Source: Chitinophaga barathri (lineage in GTDB: Bacteria; Bacteroidota; Bacteroidia; Chitinophagales; Chitinophagaceae). From it: a stretch of 64,000 nt of DNA. Made by a program: the position numbers and the translations under genes. Shown piece after piece: positions 1 through 9,300 of the stretch. Each line of letters starts with the position of its first letter. Position 1 is the stretch's first letter. The DNA is taken from the NCBI RefSeq assembly GCF_003807585.1, contig NZ_RMBX01000006.1:1-64000 (forward strand), read 5' to 3'. The notes under the pieces were generated by a model, which was not told the origin of the DNA, did not search any database, and was given only the letters and a program-made list of their open reading frames with translations.

Positions 1-412
1 GGATTAGCATTGCGAACGGTCTTTTGACCAATGACGACAAATAATCTGATTCCTTTTTCCTCTTCTGTTTTTTTTACATAAAACTAAGTTCTTCCTATTT
101 TATAGCCACTACAAACATAGGATGACGGAGGATCAGCGCCGAAGCAATCCGGATTCCAAACCTTTGCACTTTCAGTGCAGAGTATTTTAGTGCCCGGTAT
201 TACCGGAAACGAGTGGAGTACAGTAGTGAAAATGATATTACAGGGGATGGTAAGGGGCAGGGGGAGGGATACAACAAACTTACGGAATAAGGCGGTACGA
301 TGTAAAAATTTGGGATGGAATTGCCCCTGATCAGGGACGGGCTTCGGTGAAAGCAGGGACGAATGCAAAAACGCCGTCTCTGAAACGCGCTTTTTGCCGT
401 CAATCGTTCGGC

Positions 413-501
413 AATCCTTCGGTGATCCTTCGGTCATCCTTCGGTGAAACACCCTCAAACCCGTACCACGACCGAACACCACCGAAGGATCACCGAAGGA
501 T
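413..501. repeat. Tandem and inverted 11-bp repeats in a gene-free region
   Basis: The unit atccttcggt(g/c) occurs three times in tandem between 413 and 446. It returns inverted and doubled at 480-501 (caccgaaggat twice). The arms 425-446 and 480-501 match at 21 of 22 positions, so a long hairpin with a 33-base loop is possible. A direct repeat of tggcagcagg follows at 501-510 and 523-532. The rest of 1-583 shows no convincing gene; an open frame across the repeats has no recognisable protein features. Function unknown; a REP-like intergenic repeat is possible. Confidence 0.6.
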
Positions 502-583
502 GGCAGCAGGTTGACCGTAAGTTGGCAGCAGGCATTTGATAGTATTTTAACACCCTGGATAGGGCATTTTCAGGCATAAAAAA

Positions 584-609
584 GGCCGCATCCTGGAAAA
601 GATGCGGCC
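584..609 (-). terminator. Rho-independent terminator of the 657-1953 operon
   Basis: A 9-bp perfect stem (ggccgcatc / gatgcggcc) with an 8-base loop is followed on the minus strand by a run of T. It lies about 50 bases past the stop of the outer-membrane protein gene read on that strand. Confidence 0.8.
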
Positions 610-656
610 GCTCCTAAGCATAAACAAATTAGCACTCATCAAAAACTTACATCTCT

Positions 657-1307
657 TTAATAAGCCAGGAATAATCCTATGTTGAAAGAGAAATTTTTAA
701 GATTGTCGATCTGGAAAGCATCGTTTTTGTTCGTGGCGAAAGAATAACTCGCGCCCGCCAGTATGCCCCAGTTCTTTTGTCCCGGTGCGATCAGTACGCC
801 TACTTCAGGCCGTACCAGGAAGCCCCAGTTCGTCTCCTCATCCAGGAAGATATTGTAATAAATATCCTGCTCGCTGTATTGCGTGCCGATACCAAGACCT
901 ACATAAGGCATTGCGGTTTTGCCATAATTGAAGTAATAGTGGCCTATCGCCGCAATGGGCACCGTATAGATCACGCGGTCCATATCGGTGGTGATGGCTC
1001 TGGAGCCTTCGTCGTAGGTAATAGTCTGGGTCGGGATGTATTCTTCATACGAATTCCAGCTGACGGACACGCCGAGGGAAAGCGGCTTGCCCGGGAAAAA
1101 GTGGCGGTATTCGAATTTACCGCCGGCGAAGCTGGTTTTGGTAAGGAAATCATTGTTCGTCGGGATGGATATTTCCCAGGACAGACCCCAGAGATTACTC
1201 CAGGTGCCCGTTGGGCGGGAGGAGCTTTCCATGGTACCGAAAGATTGTGCCGAAGCGTTGCCTGCCAGGAATAATGCCAGTATGCCGGTGAATAATATAT
1301 TTTTCAT
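657..1307 (-). CDS. Outer-membrane beta-barrel protein
   Basis: A 216-residue protein with a clear Sec signal peptide ending in ASAQ near residue 21. The rest consists of alternating aromatic/polar strands (GGKFEYRHFF, VGLGIGTQY, GILAGASYSF) and ends FNIGLFLAY, with the C-terminal aromatic residue typical of outer-membrane barrels. This fits the porin-family OmpW/OprF-like small barrels. It is the second gene of a two-gene unit: the stop of the DUF4136 gene is 19 bases upstream, and a terminator follows. The specific substrate or role cannot be read from the sequence. Confidence 0.8.
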   Translation of the reverse strand: MKNILFTGILALFLAGNASAQSFGTMESSSRPTGTWSNLWGLSWEISIPTNNDFLTKTSFAGGKFEYRHFFPGKPLSLGVSVSWNSYEEYIPTQTITYDEGSRAITTDMDRVIYTVPIAAIGHYYFNYGKTAMPYVGLGIGTQYSEQDIYYNIFLDEETNWGFLVRPEVGVLIAPGQKNWGILAGASYSFATNKNDAFQIDNLKNFSFNIGLFLAY

Positions 1308-1326
1308 GTCGGTTAGTTTTGGATGG

Positions 1327-1953
1327 TTATTTGGTAGTCAGGTACGGTGACTGGTTATAAGCCTGGTTGATGCCGTCTATCGCCCTTTGCAGGTTGGACG
1401 AGCCCGAGCTGCCCAGCGCGCCGTTCAGCGACATGGTCCATACTACCTGTAGTTTCTGGTCCGTGCTTACATTCTTGAGATCGATAAGCTCCGCGATCAC
1501 GCTGCCTGTAGTAACGGAATAAGCCACGGTCCAGGGATAATAATAGGGGTAATACCAGCCCCAGTACCAGGGATCCCAATAACCGGGATAACCCCACCAC
1601 CAACCGGGATACACCACTCCTACATTCACGTCTTTCACCGCCAGGGTGTTGATGCCAAGATCGGGTTTCAGCGCTTTAGGCACGAAAGTGTACCCTCGGG
1701 CGTTCATATTGCTTTTGATCGTGTTCACAAGCTGCAGCGCATCAGCTGAGGGCAGCAGCGTATCCGTTTTACTGGTGGATATCAGCGCTACCGTATCCGA
1801 GATGTAATACGTTTTGTAATTACTGAACGAAACGCCTTTGGCGGCATCCGTCTGCACCACGAAGTTCGATGACAACTGGCTGAGGTCGGGTTCTTTCCGG
1901 CAGGATAGCAGGAGAAGCACAAGCGATAAGGGTAAAAGTGCATGTCTTTTCAT
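1327..1953 (-). CDS. DUF4136 domain lipoprotein
   Basis: A 208-residue lipoprotein with signal peptide and lipobox LLLSC (Cys18), followed by the DUF4136 pattern: an N-terminal segment around FSNYKTYYI, then NTIKSNMNARGYTFV and KPDLGINTLAV. A striking Trp/Tyr/Gly/Pro-rich stretch lies at about residues 115-142, then a C-terminal segment (ELIDLKN, LQVVWTMSLNGAL). DUF4136 proteins are envelope lipoproteins of unknown function. First gene of the operon with the outer-membrane barrel gene downstream. Confidence 0.85.
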   Translation of the reverse strand: MKRHALLPLSLVLLLLSCRKEPDLSQLSSNFVVQTDAAKGVSFSNYKTYYISDTVALISTSKTDTLLPSADALQLVNTIKSNMNARGYTFVPKALKPDLGINTLAVKDVNVGVVYPGWWWGYPGYWDPWYWGWYYPYYYPWTVAYSVTTGSVIAELIDLKNVSTDQKLQVVWTMSLNGALGSSGSSNLQRAIDGINQAYNQSPYLTTK

Positions 1954-2375
1954 AGCATTAATTTTATATCTGGAGAACTATTCCCTGTTGCAGGCATGCA
2001 AGGTTCCGCGTAGCGGTTAAGCGTTTTAAGCGAGCGGAATATTGCACGGTTTGCCCTTGTCATAACAGGCCGGAGCCGTTATAACTTTGTTTTTCTTTGA
2101 TACGGATGAGATGCTATGGGTTGTTTGTTGCTTAAAGAATAAAGAGTTCGTCTTTGTCTGTTGCCGGTTGTTTCAGTGGTGTTTTAAATCTGTGACGGAT
2201 TTCCATTTTCAAATATACAATATTCAACATTTTCATCTTAATAGAGTTGCGTTCTGTGGCCTTTTAAACCCGTTTGTGATATAATCGTGGCTTTTTGTGT
2301 CTGTATACACGTCTGTGTATTTTAATGATGTTTTTCTACAACATTCTTTTATCCGAAATTGTTCATGAAATGATT

Positions 2376-2407
2376 TTTGGAAAGATTTTAATTTGCGGGT
2401 AACTTGT
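2376..2407 (+). promoter_or_regulatory. Bacteroidota-type promoter for the BamA/TamA-like gene
   Basis: TTTG at 2376-2379 is separated by 20 bases from TAACTTGT at 2400-2407, close to the Bacteroidota consensus TTTG-N19/20-TAnnTTTG. A small hairpin (aagcc-cgaga-ggctt) lies at 2411-2425. The rest of the 567-base gap from 1954 is AT-rich and shows no gene I can support. Confidence 0.55.
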
Positions 2408-2520
2408 GTAAAGCCCGAGAGGCTTAACTTCCTGCATATACAACCTCACACTTCGTCAATATCATTCTCCGGCAAAAACATTTCTAACCTCATCAGCTTC
2501 ACCATCAAGACTGTTTTAAA

Positions 2521-3663
2521 ATGGTTATCAGAAGACTGATCCTGTTATTATCATTGCAAGTATTCCTGTATATCCAGGTTAATGCACAGCATACACGAAA
2601 ATTCAGCCTGCGAGATTCACTGGATGGCGCCGTCGATCTTAGTGACTGGATCATTAATGCGCATGGTTTTGTGCCGGTACCGTATCCCATCACAGAGCCC
2701 GCTCTCGGCTATGGCGCTGCTATTGTACCGGTGCTGATCAGCCCGCGAAAGCAGCGGACCGGTAAGTACGCGCACCTGGCACCTTCGCCGCCCACTATCA
2801 CCGGCGCCGCCGTCATGTACACGTCCAGCAAAAGCTGGGCGGTAGGCGCAGGCAGAACGGGCTCCATCGAAAAATGGAACTTACGTTATGCCATTACCGC
2901 CGCATACACGAATATGAACCTGTCATACTATAAAACCATTCTCAATAAAGAGCAGGAATTGGACCTTAACATCGAAATGATCCCCGCTTTCCTCCGGCTG
3001 AAAAAACGGATCGGGTATTCCAACTTCCATGGCGGCGTGCAATACTTTTTCGCCAAAACAAAAGCAAAGCTGCGCAATACCCCGCATCTCGATTCGCTGC
3101 TTGGCCCCAAAGAGCTGGAAAATACTTCCAGCATACCCGGCATACTGGTGGAGTACGACAGCCGCGACAATACCTTCACCCCGAATAAAGGCGTAAAGGC
3201 GCATATCAACGCAAACTGGTCCGACCATATATTCGGCAGCGATTATGACTATGTGAAGATGAACGGTTTCGGTTATGCCTACCTGGAATTTTCTCCCGCC
3301 TGGGTATGCGGCTTCCGGGGGGATATGCAGCAGGTGATTGGTGATGTGCCGATATATTTCCTGCCGTCCATAGACCTGCGGGGCATCCCGAAGGGACGTT
3401 ACCAGGGGAAAACGAATGTGCTGGTGGAAACGGAGCAGCGGTGGAACGTCACAAAACGCTGGAGCGCGGTGTTCTTCGGCGGTACGGGCAAAGCATTTGA
3501 CCAGTACAGCGACTTCGGCAGCAGCCAGTGGGTATACAATTTCGGAACTGGTTTCCGGTATAAACTGGCGCGCAAACTCGGGTTATACATGGGAGCGGAC
3601 ATCGCCCGCGGCCCGGAACAATATGGCTTTTACATTCAGTTCGGGAATGCCTGGATGAAATAA
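2521..3663 (+). CDS. BamA/TamA family outer-membrane protein (surface antigen domain)
   Basis: A 380-residue protein with a signal peptide (cleavage after NAQ, near residue 23). The region from about residue 190 to the end matches the Omp85 C-terminal barrel: VEYDSRDNTFTPNKG is the typical start, LRGIPKGRYQGK resembles the loop 6 (V/I)RG(F/Y) motif, and GTGFRYKLARKLGLYMG the closing strands. No POTRA repeats are visible, so it is a short Omp85-like protein rather than BamA itself. The 3677 gene follows 13 bases later, so the two are probably cotranscribed. Confidence 0.8.
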   Translation: MVIRRLILLLSLQVFLYIQVNAQHTRKFSLRDSLDGAVDLSDWIINAHGFVPVPYPITEPALGYGAAIVPVLISPRKQRTGKYAHLAPSPPTITGAAVMYTSSKSWAVGAGRTGSIEKWNLRYAITAAYTNMNLSYYKTILNKEQELDLNIEMIPAFLRLKKRIGYSNFHGGVQYFFAKTKAKLRNTPHLDSLLGPKELENTSSIPGILVEYDSRDNTFTPNKGVKAHINANWSDHIFGSDYDYVKMNGFGYAYLEFSPAWVCGFRGDMQQVIGDVPIYFLPSIDLRGIPKGRYQGKTNVLVETEQRWNVTKRWSAVFFGGTGKAFDQYSDFGSSQWVYNFGTGFRYKLARKLGLYMGADIARGPEQYGFYIQFGNAWMK

Positions 3664-3676
3664 ATCGCAATGCATC

Positions 3677-4390
3677 ATGAAGAACATCAAACGCATTATT
3701 TTGTGTTGCATGCTGTGCATCACAGCGCAGGCCGCCAGCGCACAGGCTTTGATAGCCCTGGTATTTGGCGGCAAGATCAAGAACGACAATATCAAACTCG
3801 GCATCTACCTCGGCGGCTCGGGCAGCTGGATCACGGACGGGGACGGCCAGCAGCCCCGGATAGGCCTTGCTTTTGGCGCGTATACCGTTTTTAAGCTGAA
3901 ACCGAAACTGGACCTTTGTATGTATATCATCATGAAAAGCCCGAAAGGCGCCAAACAGCTGAACTATACCGAAAGGCTGGTACAGCCCGCCGATTCCGGG
4001 CTGGTGGGCGCGGACCTCAACAGGAATTTCACTTACATCAACATTTCACCCATACTGCGGTACAACATCACACCGTCTTTTGCGCTTGGCTTCGGCCCCC
4101 AGCTGGCGGGGAGGATGCATGCAAAGGACAATTTCACCCGCGATGTGAACGACGGCACGCTGATGTATATGCACAACGTAAAAGATTATATCAAGCTGGT
4201 AGACGCCGGCCTCACCTTCGATATGCAATACACCCTCATGAAAGGAGAAGGGCTGCGGCTGAACCTGCAATACAATATGGGCCTTTTTAATATATATAAC
4301 GGGGAATCCGGGCTGAACGGGCAGAACAGGCAGATTTTGGTGGGTGTAGGCATCCCGATAGGGCGGAAGAAACCGGATACCGCCCATTAG
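3677..4390 (+). CDS. Secreted hypothetical protein, probable outer-membrane barrel
   Basis: A 237-residue protein with a signal peptide (residues 1-24, ending ASA) and many amphipathic beta strands (LGIYLGGSGSW, LRYNITPSFALGFGPQLAG, LRLNLQYNMGLFNIY, ILVGVGIPIG). I do not recognise a named family; the strand pattern suggests a small outer-membrane barrel. It lies directly downstream of the BamA/TamA-like gene on the same strand. Confidence 0.65.
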   Translation: MKNIKRIILCCMLCITAQAASAQALIALVFGGKIKNDNIKLGIYLGGSGSWITDGDGQQPRIGLAFGAYTVFKLKPKLDLCMYIIMKSPKGAKQLNYTERLVQPADSGLVGADLNRNFTYINISPILRYNITPSFALGFGPQLAGRMHAKDNFTRDVNDGTLMYMHNVKDYIKLVDAGLTFDMQYTLMKGEGLRLNLQYNMGLFNIYNGESGLNGQNRQILVGVGIPIGRKKPDTAH

Positions 4391-4507
4391 GAAATTCAAA
4401 TTATTGAGTATCTTACCAGCAGTAAACAGTCAGCCAGATCAGGAATTATTGTTGTGCAAGCCGCTACTCCTGCACAGCCACCAAACCACGGTAAAGAATG
4501 TAAGCCA

Positions 4508-5050
4508 ATGAGTCATTCTCCGGATACTCTTTTATTGGACCGCCTGAAAGAAGGGGATGAATCCGCTTTTGAAGCACTCTTCGAGAAGTATTACAAGATG
4601 CTTTGCGTAAACGCATTCTGGTTCCTGCAACAGGAGCAGGAGGCCAAAGACCTTGTGCAGACCTTCTTCATGGACATATGGGACAAAAAACTGTACAACA
4701 ACTTCCAGGGCGATGTAAAAGGTTACCTGCACACCGCAGTGCGCAACCGCTGCCTGAACCATCTCAAAAAACAGCGTATCCGCCTGGACCACCACGAGGC
4801 GTTTTTCAGCCAGTACGAAACCGAAGGCCCCGAAGAGCCGGACGCGCCGCAGGATTATTACAAACAATTGCATTCTTCTTTAAATAATATCACCGGTCAG
4901 AAACGGATGGCTATCCAGATGATCTACCTGCAGGGGAAACGTTACCAGGAGGCGGCGGAGGAAATGGGCATCAGCCTGAATTCCTTCAAGACCCACCTGA
5001 AACGCGGGCTGAAACTATTGCGGAGCACCGTACAAACTAAAAAGTACTAA
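4508..5050 (+). CDS. RNA polymerase sigma-70 factor, ECF (FecI-like)
   Basis: About 180 residues. The region-2 segment (FEALFEKYYKMLCVNAFWFL, then EAKDLVQTFFMDIWDK and VKGYLHTAVRNRCLNHLKK) and the region-4 helix-turn-helix (RYQEAAEEMGISLNSFKTHLK) are both clear. I place the start at ATG 4508 (MSHSPDT); the frame is open 18 codons further upstream, but that extension does not look like protein. It precedes the FecR gene by 17 bases and the STN-containing SusC, the standard trans-envelope signalling arrangement: ligand binding to SusC is relayed through FecR to release this sigma factor. Confidence 0.92.
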   Translation: MSHSPDTLLLDRLKEGDESAFEALFEKYYKMLCVNAFWFLQQEQEAKDLVQTFFMDIWDKKLYNNFQGDVKGYLHTAVRNRCLNHLKKQRIRLDHHEAFFSQYETEGPEEPDAPQDYYKQLHSSLNNITGQKRMAIQMIYLQGKRYQEAAEEMGISLNSFKTHLKRGLKLLRSTVQTKKY

Positions 5051-5067
5051 CTTGTTAACCCGGTAAT

Positions 5068-6183
5068 ATGAAAGAACAGGAGCAAATATTTCAATTATAC
5101 ATACAACACCTTTCGGGCGCATTGACGCCTGAAGAGGAGATTTATATCGAAACGAAACTGAAGGAAGACGAGGGATTCAGAAAGGTGTGGATGTCTTTTT
5201 CAGAAGGGGACCGCGCCCGGCGTACGGAAGCCTTTGCCCGTGACCTGTCCGTGGACGGGGCATTGGCGGAAATAATAAGCCGGAGAACTTCCCGTGGCGG
5301 CGTACGCCGTATGTGGTATGCCGCGGCAGCCGTAGTGGCTGGCCTGGCCATTACCGGGGGCGTCCTGCTGTGGCAGGGGCAAAATCCCTCAGGGCAAACG
5401 GCGCAGCTGCCGGAACTACCTTCTTCCACGGTGAACCTGGTGCTGGCAAACGGCCAGACCATTACCCTGAACGGGGACAGCACACAGACCATATCCTTAC
5501 AACAAGCCACCCTGCAAAGCAGTAACGGCACCCTGGCCTACCAGAGCACGGATACCTCCAGCAGCACGCTGCGCGTACCGGCGGGCGGCAGTTATAAAAT
5601 GGTGCTGGCGGACGGCACCACCGTATGGCTCAATGCCTCCAGCAGCCTGCGTTTCCCTTTCAGTTTTAATGGACCCACGCGGGACGTGTACGTGGAAGGC
5701 GAAGCTTTTTTTAAAGTAGCTAAAGACGCGGAACATCCTTTTATTGTACATACCCCTCAAACAGCCGTACGCGTACTGGGCACTTCCTTCAACGTAAATA
5801 CCTATCAGCCGGGCAGCGAACGTACCTCGCTCGTGGAAGGCAGCGTGCAGCTGCAAAGCCGCGACGGCAGGCAGCTTACGCTCAGGCCCGGCCTGCAGGC
5901 GGACTATTCCGGCAAAGGGTTTAATACTACCGCTTTTGACGAGGAAGAAGTGACTGCCTGGATGAGCGGGGTATATTATTTTCATCAAATGCCGCTTGCA
6001 GAGCTTACCTCCGCCGCATCCCGCTTTTACGGCATCCGCTTCCAGGCCGAAGGAGAGCGGTTTGCCACCGTGGCCATCACCGGCCTGATGGACCGGGCGC
6101 GCCTCCAGGAATTCCTCAACGACCTGAAAACCACCGCCGGCGCGGAAATTCATATCGAGAATCAGACAGTTTACCTGAAATAA
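5068..6183 (+). CDS. FecR family anti-sigma factor with DUF4974
   Basis: 371 residues: a cytoplasmic N-terminal sigma-binding part (1-80), one membrane helix (about 83-102, MWYAAAAVVAGLAITGGVLL), the periplasmic FecR domain (about 165-265, with VPAGGSYKMVLADGTTVWLN and VEGEAFFKVAKDAEHPF), and a C-terminal DUF4974 (about 300-370). It sits between the sigma factor and SusC, so it most likely receives the signal from the STN domain of the next gene and controls the sigma factor upstream. Confidence 0.93.
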   Translation: MKEQEQIFQLYIQHLSGALTPEEEIYIETKLKEDEGFRKVWMSFSEGDRARRTEAFARDLSVDGALAEIISRRTSRGGVRRMWYAAAAVVAGLAITGGVLLWQGQNPSGQTAQLPELPSSTVNLVLANGQTITLNGDSTQTISLQQATLQSSNGTLAYQSTDTSSSTLRVPAGGSYKMVLADGTTVWLNASSSLRFPFSFNGPTRDVYVEGEAFFKVAKDAEHPFIVHTPQTAVRVLGTSFNVNTYQPGSERTSLVEGSVQLQSRDGRQLTLRPGLQADYSGKGFNTTAFDEEEVTAWMSGVYYFHQMPLAELTSAASRFYGIRFQAEGERFATVAITGLMDRARLQEFLNDLKTTAGAEIHIENQTVYLK

Positions 6184-6331
6184 CAGGAGAAGGACAGACC
6201 TCCCCGGAAGTAACGCCATCGGAGCGGGGGCGCCGGCCTGCTGTGCAACCGGGTCAGGGGCTCCCGCCAGCCTGCCAGGGCAGGCATTCGCCAGGAATAA
6301 TTCTACAGCGCAAAAAAAATTTCCTAACGGC

Positions 6332-6364
6332 TGTCACCCGTTTCAATAAACCGGGTGTAGTTAT
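6332..6364 (+). promoter_or_regulatory. Candidate ECF-sigma-dependent promoter before SusC
   Basis: TGTCACCC at 6332-6339 is followed by GTAGTTAT at 6357-6364, with an A-run just upstream (6312-6319). There is no TTTG/TAnnTTTG housekeeping promoter here. The position, 29 bases before the SusC start and behind a FecI/FecR pair, suggests recognition by the ECF factor at 4508. The recognition sequence is inferred, not established. Confidence 0.35.
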
Positions 6365-6392
6365 GCTGTATTTATATATCAACCAACATTCC

Positions 6393-9300
6393 ATGATGAG
6401 ACAATGTATGCGCAATCGGCACGCTATGCGGTTCCTCGCGCTTAGCTGCATCCTGTTTTCCATGCTGCTGCCCGCAACGGGACAGGTAAAGGACCCCACC
6501 TTACAGATGCCGGTAACGGTGGCGGGAAACGACATGAGCCTGCTCCAGGTGTTCCGGAGCATTAAAAAACAAACCGGCTTCACCCTCGTATACAGCAACC
6601 AGCTGCTGAACGACGGCGAAAAAATGAACCTCAACTTCCGCAACACAAAACTGAAAGACGTACTGGACTTTGTACTGAAAAACAAAGGCATTGTGTACGA
6701 AGTACGGAGCAACCGCATCGTGCTGGACCGCAAGCCGGAGGAAACGCTTGCAAAGCCGCTCGCCGCACAGGAGGATAAGCGGGAGGAGACGGTAAAAGGG
6801 CAGATCATGGATGCCGAAGGGAATGCCTTGCCCGGGGTGACCGTGTCCGTGAACGGCACCAGCCGCGGCGTGATCACGGACGCTCTTGGCATCTTTTCCA
6901 TCGGCGCCGCGCCCGGTGAAGTGCTGAAAGTGGTGATGATAGGCATGAACACCGAGGAGATCAAACTCGCCGGGCAAAAAGTGCTGAAAGTAACGCTCAC
7001 CCCTAAAATTGACAAGCTCAATGAAGTGGTGGTGGTGGGTTTTGGCAAACAGAAAAAAGTGACGGTGACCGGCTCCGTGGCTACCGTGAACATGCAGGAC
7101 ATGCAGGCCCCGGTCCGTTCGCTCACGAACAACCTGGCCGGTAAAGTAGCCGGTGTGATCTCCATGCAGAGCGGCGGGGGAGAGCCCGGGTACGACAACC
7201 CGAATTTCACGCTGCGCGGCATCGGTACGTTCGCCGGCAGCGTAAGCCCGCTGATCATCGTGGACGGGGTGCAGCGTGAGGACGTGAACAGCACCTACGG
7301 CGGCGCATTTAACAACATCGACCCTGAAGACGTGCAGAGCATCAGCCTGTTGAAAGACGCCTCCGCCACGGCGGTATACGGCGCAAGAGGCGCGAACGGC
7401 GTGCTCATCATCACCACCAAACGCGGTGTGGCGGGCAAACCCAAAGTATCCGCCAAAGTGGAATCCGGGTATAACGGTTTTACCATATTGCCCAGCCTGC
7501 TGGATGGTGTAAGTTTTATGCGCCTGTACAACGAGGCGCAGGAAAACGCGGGCGCTGCCGCTCCCTATTCCGAAGAGACCATCGCCAAAACCGCCAGCGG
7601 CCTCGATCCTTATCTCTACCCTAATGTGAACTGGATAGACCGCATCTACAAAGACTGGGCGCCTATGGCTAATGCAAACGTGAACGTAAGCGGCGGCGGC
7701 GAAGCCATGAGATATTATGTGTCCATGAGTTTTTATAACCAGGACGGTCAATACAACGTTTCCAAAGCAAACGGTTACAACCCCAACCTTAATTTCAAAC
7801 GATACGATTTCAGGAGCAATGTGGACCTGAACCTGACCAAAACAACTACTTTATCGCTGAACCTCGCCGCCATGCTGGTGAACAGCCGTTACCCCGGCAA
7901 CTCCGCGGCGGCCATCTGGTACAACTCCTATTCCGCGAATCCTATTTCATTCCCTGTTCAATACCCTGACAATATATGGGCCGGCCCGCGCAACAACGGC
8001 GGCAACAACCCTTTTAACCTGGTGCAGAACAGCGGTTACAGCACGGAATTCCGCCCGTCTGTACAATCTGTGCTCAGCCTCACACAAAAGCTGGACGGCC
8101 TTACGCAGGGCCTCAGCGCGACCGGCCGCTTTTCCTTTGACAGCTACGCCGAATTCGGCAACCAGCGCCTGGGTACGAACGACCTCTGGTATGCCGCTTC
8201 CCGCAACCCGGACGGCAAGCTGAACCTGGAGCGCGTACGCAACGGGCAGAACTTTCTCGGTTACAGCGAATATTCTTCAGGAGAACGTGTGATGTATCTT
8301 GAAGGGAACCTTTCCTACGACCGCACTTTTGGCGACCATACTTTCGGTGGGTTAATGGTAGGCACCATCCGGAACCGCCAGCGGGGCACGGCAGGTAATG
8401 TGAAAAACTCTATTCCATTCCGCAACCAGAGCCTGGCCGCGAGAGTGACCTATGCGTTCAGGGATAAATACCTTTTTGAAGTAAATATGGGGGCTACCGG
8501 TTCCGAGAACTTCGAGCCGGGCAAACGCTGGGGTTTCTTCCCCGCCGTGGCGGCGGGATGGGTTATCTCCAAAGAAGGGTTTATGCAGGGCCAGGAAGTG
8601 ATCTCCCTCCTGAAACTGAGAGCCAGCTACGGCACCACCGGCAACGACGCTATCTTCCAGGACCGTTTTGGTTACCTCACTTACCTTGAAGGTGGCAACG
8701 GTATTTCTTTTGGTTCTTCCCCGCAGTTCTACGGCGGCAATTACGCCCGTGTGATCGGCACCGAGGATCTTACCTGGGAAACATCGGAGAAGTCAAATTT
8801 GGGGCTGGATATAGGCATTGCGAACCAGGTAAACATCACGGTGGATGTATTTAGAGACAACCGTAAGAATATCCTGATCCAGCGCAACTCCATTTCCTCC
8901 ATCGGCGGCTTTGGCGAGAGTGCCATTTTTGCCAACATGGGCGAAATGGTGAACAAAGGGGTGGACGGCAGCGTGGAATATCTCGCCAAATTCGGCAGGA
9001 ACGTTTCCCTCCGTGTATTCGGCAACCTCACCTACGCCCGCAACAACATCGTATTCCGTGATAATCCAAAATTCATCTACGACTACCAGCAGCCCGAAGG
9101 CCGCATGCATTGGGAATACTTCGGTTACAAAGCCATCGGCCTGTTCACCGACCAGGATGATGTGGAGAAAAGCCCCACGCAGATGCGCACCGTATATCCC
9201 GGCGATATCAAATATGCGGACCTGAACGGCGACGGCGTGATCAATGACAATGACCGCACTTACCTTGGCAAATCGGAATTCCCGGTATGGTCTTACGGCT

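Noticed and set aside
84..482. 132-codon open frame on the minus strand
   Set aside because: It runs through the short repeats and has no domain, signal peptide or sensible composition; better explained by the repeats.
2087..2284. 65-codon frame rich in Phe and Cys
   Set aside because: AT-rich intergenic composition and no recognisable features; a -7-like TAACTTTG at 2082 is not matched by a good downstream gene.
6243..6392. N-terminal extension of the STN-SusC protein
   Set aside because: Lies across the probable promoter and lacks signal-peptide character; ATG 6393 gives a proper signal peptide.
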